Source of the DNA: Acidobacteriota bacterium | GTDB taxonomy: Bacteria; Acidobacteriota; Terriglobia; Terriglobales; Acidobacteriaceae | Length of the DNA: 10,363 nt | Assembly (NCBI GenBank): GCA_021781255.1 | Contig: JAJXXG010001071.1 | Coordinates: 1-10,363, forward strand | Reading direction: 5' to 3' | In this document: positions 7,065 to 10,363 of the stretch, one piece after another | Position numbering within the stretch: position 1 is the stretch's first letter | How the letters are laid out: every line of letters begins with the position of its first letter | Notes under the pieces: model-generated | The model's database searches: none | What the model was told of the DNA's origin: nothing | Seen by the model: only the letters and a program-made list of their open reading frames with translations | Position numbers and translations under genes: made by a program

Positions 7065-8651
7065 CTAATGTTGCGTCGCTACGGCTAACGGTGGGCAAAC
7101 CGCGGGAACCGGCGCCTCCGCGGGGACTTTTTCGTACAGCACGAAGTAATCTCCGTCCCATGCCTTCTCGCGCATCATGAGGCGCCAGCCGGGCGTGTGC
7201 TTGAGCAGAAATGAAAGGGGCATGGATGCCTGCACGAGGACATGGTCAATGCGGTACTTGTCCATCAGCTCCAGGGAATTCTGGCCGTGCATGAGAGCGA
7301 GGTAATCCGGCAACACGCCGTAGTGATCGAAACTGTCCAGGCGTGAGTCGATCGCGTTGGGCTTTGATTCAAGGTCCATCATGCCGCCCACATGATCCCA
7401 ATTCATCGTCCGCCAATCCGGCTGGACAGCCCGGATAGTCTGTAGCGGAAACATCATGGCGAGTCTATTTTTGAGCACGGATTCACTCGGAAACACAAAG
7501 ATCACGACGCCAATGGCTGCAGCCACCATGAGCGCATTCATCGCCGGGATGGTCTTTTCATCTGATTCCAGGCAGAAAGCGCGCTCGAAGTCCCGCGCCA
7601 GCATCGGCGTGGTGATGACGGCGGCAAAAAACAGGAAGCGGACATGAGCAAAGGCCGCGTACCACGCCAGAAAGACGAACGCCATCTCGTATATCTTCCA
7701 TCTGCGCGCGCGCAATGCATTGGCCAGCACCATCAGAACAATGGCCGCGAAGGCCACTTTGGCCTGAGGGGTGGACAAATTCAGCGGCGCCCATTCGGTG
7801 ATAACGGAGACGCTCAGCTTCTGCTTGAATGCCATGTCGAGCGGCTCCCACATCAGCCGCCAGCCGTAGGGGTTCACAATCAATGCCGCCACGCTGGCGC
7901 CAAGCACCGCCAGCAGGCGATTGCGCTCCGGGGCTGCAAAGCCTTGCTGCTCAAACACACCCGCCTTGAATGAAAACAATCCGCATGCAATGTAAATCGC
8001 AAGGAGAATGATGCCGATGAACCAGGTGCCGTGCAGGTTGATCCACAGACAGAACAGCGGCGGCAAAAGCCAGAGAAAACGATAATTGCCCTTCTCTGCC
8101 TCTTCCAGGATGAGCAGCTCCATTGACATCGCAAGATAGGCAATGGCGATGGTGCGAGGACCGGAGTTGACCGTTATCAACACAAGACCAATGGCCGCGG
8201 CCCAGAACGCAGCTCCCGCATGACGCGAAAGCCGGTAGCCGCGCCAGTAAAGAAACAGCGTGTTGGCGCCGAGCACGAGCCACGTTACCAGGTAGATTCC
8301 CTGCAACCCGAGAGACTGATAGCTGAACCAGTAAGGAAGCTCCGCAAGCCATTCCCAGTTAATCCAGCGCTGGCCAACCACGGTGAACGAATACGGATCG
8401 GTCTGAATGAAGTGATGCGTGGTCAGAAGAAGGCGCGCGTCTGCCAGATGCCACCAGATGTCCGGATCGTTCAACAGCATCAGCGACTTGTTCACGGCCT
8501 GCGCAACCAACATCGGCGCCACCATCAGGATCGCGATGTTCATCGCATGCCGGCTGAAGATCCGGTTGAATATGCGCGTCCACTGAGAGGATGAGCCGGC
8601 AGGGCTGGAATCTGCAGGGGAAGTAGTCTGTTCTGCGGGCGTGGCTTCCAT
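7065..8651 (-). CDS. GT-C-like multi-pass membrane protein, paralogue B
   Basis: A 528-residue paralogue of the gene at 5342-6910, with the same layout: a T/P/S-rich soluble N-terminus, a first helix (about 37-60), DPDIWWHLADAR (62-73), many membrane segments, AIDSRLDSF (433-441), LMDKYRIDHVLV and HTPGWRLMMREKAW. It is six residues longer because of a proline-rich insert in the tail. Compared with A by hand, residues 1-74 differ at about one site in three, 75-282 at about one in thirteen, and the last 240 at about one in four; the middle is thus far better kept than the ends. Both copies keep every motif, so neither looks decayed. It is the first gene of a minus-strand series B, A, dppB. Role inferred as envelope glycan assembly from fold likeness only; it could also be a transporter-like membrane protein. 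Confidence 0.7.
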   Translation of the reverse strand: MEATPAEQTTSPADSSPAGSSSQWTRIFNRIFSRHAMNIAILMVAPMLVAQAVNKSLMLLNDPDIWWHLADARLLLTTHHFIQTDPYSFTVVGQRWINWEWLAELPYWFSYQSLGLQGIYLVTWLVLGANTLFLYWRGYRLSRHAGAAFWAAAIGLVLITVNSGPRTIAIAYLAMSMELLILEEAEKGNYRFLWLLPPLFCLWINLHGTWFIGIILLAIYIACGLFSFKAGVFEQQGFAAPERNRLLAVLGASVAALIVNPYGWRLMWEPLDMAFKQKLSVSVITEWAPLNLSTPQAKVAFAAIVLMVLANALRARRWKIYEMAFVFLAWYAAFAHVRFLFFAAVITTPMLARDFERAFCLESDEKTIPAMNALMVAAAIGVVIFVFPSESVLKNRLAMMFPLQTIRAVQPDWRTMNWDHVGGMMDLESKPNAIDSRLDSFDHYGVLPDYLALMHGQNSLELMDKYRIDHVLVQASMPLSFLLKHTPGWRLMMREKAWDGDYFVLYEKVPAEAPVPAVCPPLAVATQH

Positions 8652-8716
8652 GCAACTACACTACCTGCAGGGCGACTGCGGGGGAAGAGGTTCGCGAGAA
8701 AATATTGGCTGGAACC
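7065..8716 (-). repeat. Tandem duplication, copy B (gene plus leader)
   Basis: Copy B of the direct tandem duplication. The shared part covers the gene and about 65 bases upstream of its start (8652-8716); beyond that the two flanks are unrelated, A running into the 7000-7037 structure and B into the 8734-8750 dyad. So the copies probably have different distal control regions and a common proximal leader. Confidence 0.85.
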
Positions 8717-8733
8717 GGCGGCGGGATTTATGT

Positions 8734-8750
8734 TGTCCGCAGTGCGGACA
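8734..8750. promoter_or_regulatory. Perfect 17-base dyad, candidate operator
   Basis: TGTCCGCAGTGCGGACA: two 8-base arms, TGTCCGCA and TGCGGACA, around one central G, without mismatch. It lies 83 bases upstream of the start of paralogue B on the minus strand and about 500 bases before the regulator start. Size and symmetry fit a homodimeric repressor or activator site; the binding protein is unknown and no second copy was seen in the window. Confidence 0.5.
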
Positions 8751-9089
8751 CTGGGAAGGGACCGCCCGGAACGAGGGCGTCAGGCTGCGTAACTAAAGGA
8801 TTACTCTGCACAGCGGTGGTAACGCTCTTTATCATTCACAATGTTTCCGGTTCTGATTATCATCGTTGCAGTCAATAGTCAGGAGAACGAAAGCGGCGGC
8901 ATGCACCCGGCATGGTGCTGGATTGCAGCCATGAGTGGAATCCTGTCAATTTTCTTGCCGTTGGACACGTGAACCTTTTTATATTGAACACTTGCGGGTA
9001 AACCGGAACCGCGGTAAGTTATCGTCACACCAATGTGGTATTGGCTCCAGGGAACAGGCGGATAAGAATTGCGTTCACGTGATGTCTTG

Positions 9090-9109
9090 AGAATTGTTGG
9101 CGCAATTCT
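9090..9109. promoter_or_regulatory. AT-rich dyad upstream of the regulator
   Basis: AGAATTG (9090-9096), six-base spacer TTGGCG, CAATTCT (9103-9109): perfect 7-base arms, about 140 bases upstream of the regulator start at 9251. It may be an operator, or a weak RNA hairpin. Without a known motif the role is open. Confidence 0.35.
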
Positions 9110-9250
9110 TTTCAATGGGTTCCCCGCGGGGGCATCCCGGCGGGCTCCGGCGCAAACCAGAACCAGCCGAAGCCTTGCTCCAGGCCCCCCCAGAGGGCAT
9201 AAATCTGAATTTCGCTTCACTCAGTTGCATGAAGAAAAGAGACATCTCCT

Positions 9251-10363
9251 ATGATCCGGATCGGGCTACTTTCGGAAGATGGCGCATTGCAACCCCTTCT
9301 ATCTTCTGCCTTGGGGAAGGATTTCCGGGTTCAGCTTGCGTTGGATGAAGGCGACATCACGCAGCTGACCAACGCCGGAGAATTCGATGTGCTGGTTCTT
9401 GATCTGAGCTCGAACAATAGCTCGCTCAAGGAGCGCATCGAACGTTCGCGGCGCATTCTTGCTTCGCAGGTTCCTGCGGTGGTAATGGCCGATGACGGAC
9501 TTCGCTCGGCCGCTTTGGAACTTGTGCGCCAGGGTGCCTACGGCTACTGCCGGCGGCCTCCGTCGATACGGGAGCTGAAGGCCATGCTTTGCCGGGCCAG
9601 CGAGAACTCCGCGCTCAAGCGGCAGCTTCAGACCGTGCAACAGTTGGCTGAAGAGGTCACCAACTGCGATCGCCTGATCGGATCGAGCCCGCAGATTCAG
9701 CAGGTTTATCAACTGGTGCACCGGGTTGCCAACCTGAATGCCTCAGTGCTGGTGTGCGGCGAAAGCGGGACCGGCAAGGAATTGATAGCACGCGCCATTC
9801 ATAACCTTGGTACGCGCGCTGACCGTCCGTTCGTCGCGGTTTCATGCGGAGCCATTCCGGAAACGCTGATCGAGGCTGAACTGTTCGGCCATGAAAAGGG
9901 CGCCTTCACCGGCACGGTGGGAGCACGCGAAGGCTACTTTGAACAGGCGCGCGAAGGCACGCTGTTTCTGGATGAAATCGGGGACCTGAGCCTTTATACG
10001 CAGGTGAAGCTGCTGCGCGTGCTGCAGCAGATGGAGTTCAGCCGCCTGGGCAGCAACCGCCTGATTCCGCTGCGGGCGCGGCTGATTTTTGCCACGCATC
10101 AGGATCTGACCAAGCTGGTGGAGGAAGGCAAATTCCGCCAGGACCTGTATTACCGGATCAACGTGATGCGCATCACTTCTCCGGCGCTGGCCGAACATCC
10201 GGAAGACATTCCGCAGATTGCCGCGCACTACCTGGGTCACTATGCGCGCCTTTTCCAGAAGCCGATGGAATCGATTGCGCCTGACGCGATGAGCATGCTG
10301 GTGAACTACCCGTGGCCGGGCAATGTACGCGAGTTGGAGAATACGATTCAAAGGGCGATCATT
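9251..10363 (+). CDS. Sigma-54-dependent response regulator, NtrC type (3' cut)
   Basis: 371 codons of an enhancer-binding activator are visible; the gene runs off the right edge, so the C-terminal Fis/HTH DNA-binding domain is missing. Layout: a receiver-like domain (1-115), a short coiled-coil linker (about 118-136), then the sigma-54 AAA+ domain (from 142). Seen in the AAA+ part: Walker A GESGTGKE (170-177), GAFTGT (217-222) which contacts sigma-54, Walker B LFLDE (238-242), FRQDLYYR (295-302) with the arginine finger region, and WPGNVRELEN (355-364). So the motor looks active. The receiver keeps E9, D10 and D51 (phosphoacceptor place) but has A80 where Thr/Ser is expected and R102 before P103 where Lys is expected. 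The ATG at 9251 was chosen because the first beta strand starts there; a GA-rich run precedes it. Its target genes are not known. Confidence 0.9.
   Translation, partial: MIRIGLLSEDGALQPLLSSALGKDFRVQLALDEGDITQLTNAGEFDVLVLDLSSNNSSLKERIERSRRILASQVPAVVMADDGLRSAALELVRQGAYGYCRRPPSIRELKAMLCRASENSALKRQLQTVQQLAEEVTNCDRLIGSSPQIQQVYQLVHRVANLNASVLVCGESGTGKELIARAIHNLGTRADRPFVAVSCGAIPETLIEAELFGHEKGAFTGTVGAREGYFEQAREGTLFLDEIGDLSLYTQVKLLRVLQQMEFSRLGSNRLIPLRARLIFATHQDLTKLVEEGKFRQDLYYRINVMRITSPALAEHPEDIPQIAAHYLGHYARLFQKPMESIAPDAMSMLVNYPWPGNVRELENTIQRAII

Larger units (their letters stand above)
8652..9250. other. About 600-base intergenic region, divergent genes
   Basis: This stretch lies between the minus-strand paralogue B and the plus-strand regulator. 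It holds the duplicated leader (8652-8716), a perfect 17-base dyad (8734-8750), a second dyad (9090-9109) and a GC palindrome CCCCGCGGGG (9122-9131). Base composition turns more AT-rich from about 8780 to 9110. A minus-strand open frame (8879-9220, 113 codons, start ATG at 9220) exists, with a protein-like second half but no clear ribosome site or known motif; I do not call it a gene. No tRNA, small RNA or riboswitch could be supported. Confidence 0.6.

Noticed and set aside
8843..8866. GATTATCATC as a Fur-like site
   Set aside because: Only part of the repeated GATAAT pattern is present and no iron-related gene is nearby.
8964..8990. TTGGAC and TATATT as a sigma-70 promoter for the regulator
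   Set aside because: The spacer is only about 13 bases, and it is some 260 bases from the start codon.
9097..9113. TTGGCGC run as a possible sigma-54 -24/-12 promoter
   Set aside because: The -24 GG is there, but the -12 GC is missing at the right spacing (TT is found).
9122..9131. Palindrome CCCCGCGGGG
   Set aside because: A short pure-GC palindrome is easily met by chance in GC-rich DNA; no support for a function.
9152..9158. GCAAACC, resembling the core of a c-di-GMP-I (GEMM) riboswitch
   Set aside because: The second conserved stretch (GACGCAAAGCC-like) and the tetraloop stem are missing downstream.

Overview
The window is a GC-rich bacterial chromosomal segment with about eight protein genes and no RNA gene, CRISPR array or insertion sequence that I can recognise. 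Gene style (GC-rich codons, a GT39-type membrane glycosyltransferase, a CAP-domain exported protein, large tandem GT-C-like membrane proteins, a sigma-54 activator with a worn receiver domain) fits a soil Acidobacteriota-type genome. That assignment is an inference from the mix of families, not a direct identification.

Left part (1-2400): a plus-strand GT39/PMT_2-like membrane glycosyltransferase (8-1537) converges on a minus-strand secreted CAP/SCP-domain protein (1556-2356). The two stop codons are 18 bases apart and share a small hairpin. Middle part (2400-5200): a plus-strand run of three close genes, dppC-type ABC permease (2409-3269), a double zinc-ribbon protein (3277-3768) and a YfcE-type metallophosphoesterase (3765-4235, ATGA overlap), converges on a minus-strand dppB-type ABC permease (4264-5199). 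dppB and dppC normally sit side by side in the same direction. Here they face each other across about 1 kb, and flipping 2357-4263 on paper restores dppB-dppC order.

Right part (5340-9250): two minus-strand tandem paralogues of about 525 residues (5342-6910 and 7065-8651), multi-pass membrane proteins with a DPDIWWHLADAR motif, resembling the uncharacterised GT-C-like membrane family. The copies share their upstream leaders and are mosaic in similarity, with a nearly identical middle and diverged ends. A roughly 600-base intergenic region with two clean dyads follows, then a plus-strand sigma-54-dependent regulator (9251 to the window edge, cut at the right).

Functionally the window mixes probable cell-envelope glycan assembly (GT39 and the GT-C-like pair), peptide/oligopeptide uptake (DppBC permease halves without visible ATPases or binding protein) and an NtrC-type regulator whose targets cannot be read from this window. 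The most unusual items are the split dppB/dppC pair, the mosaic tandem duplication, the altered receiver domain, and the perfect 17-base dyad at 8734-8750.
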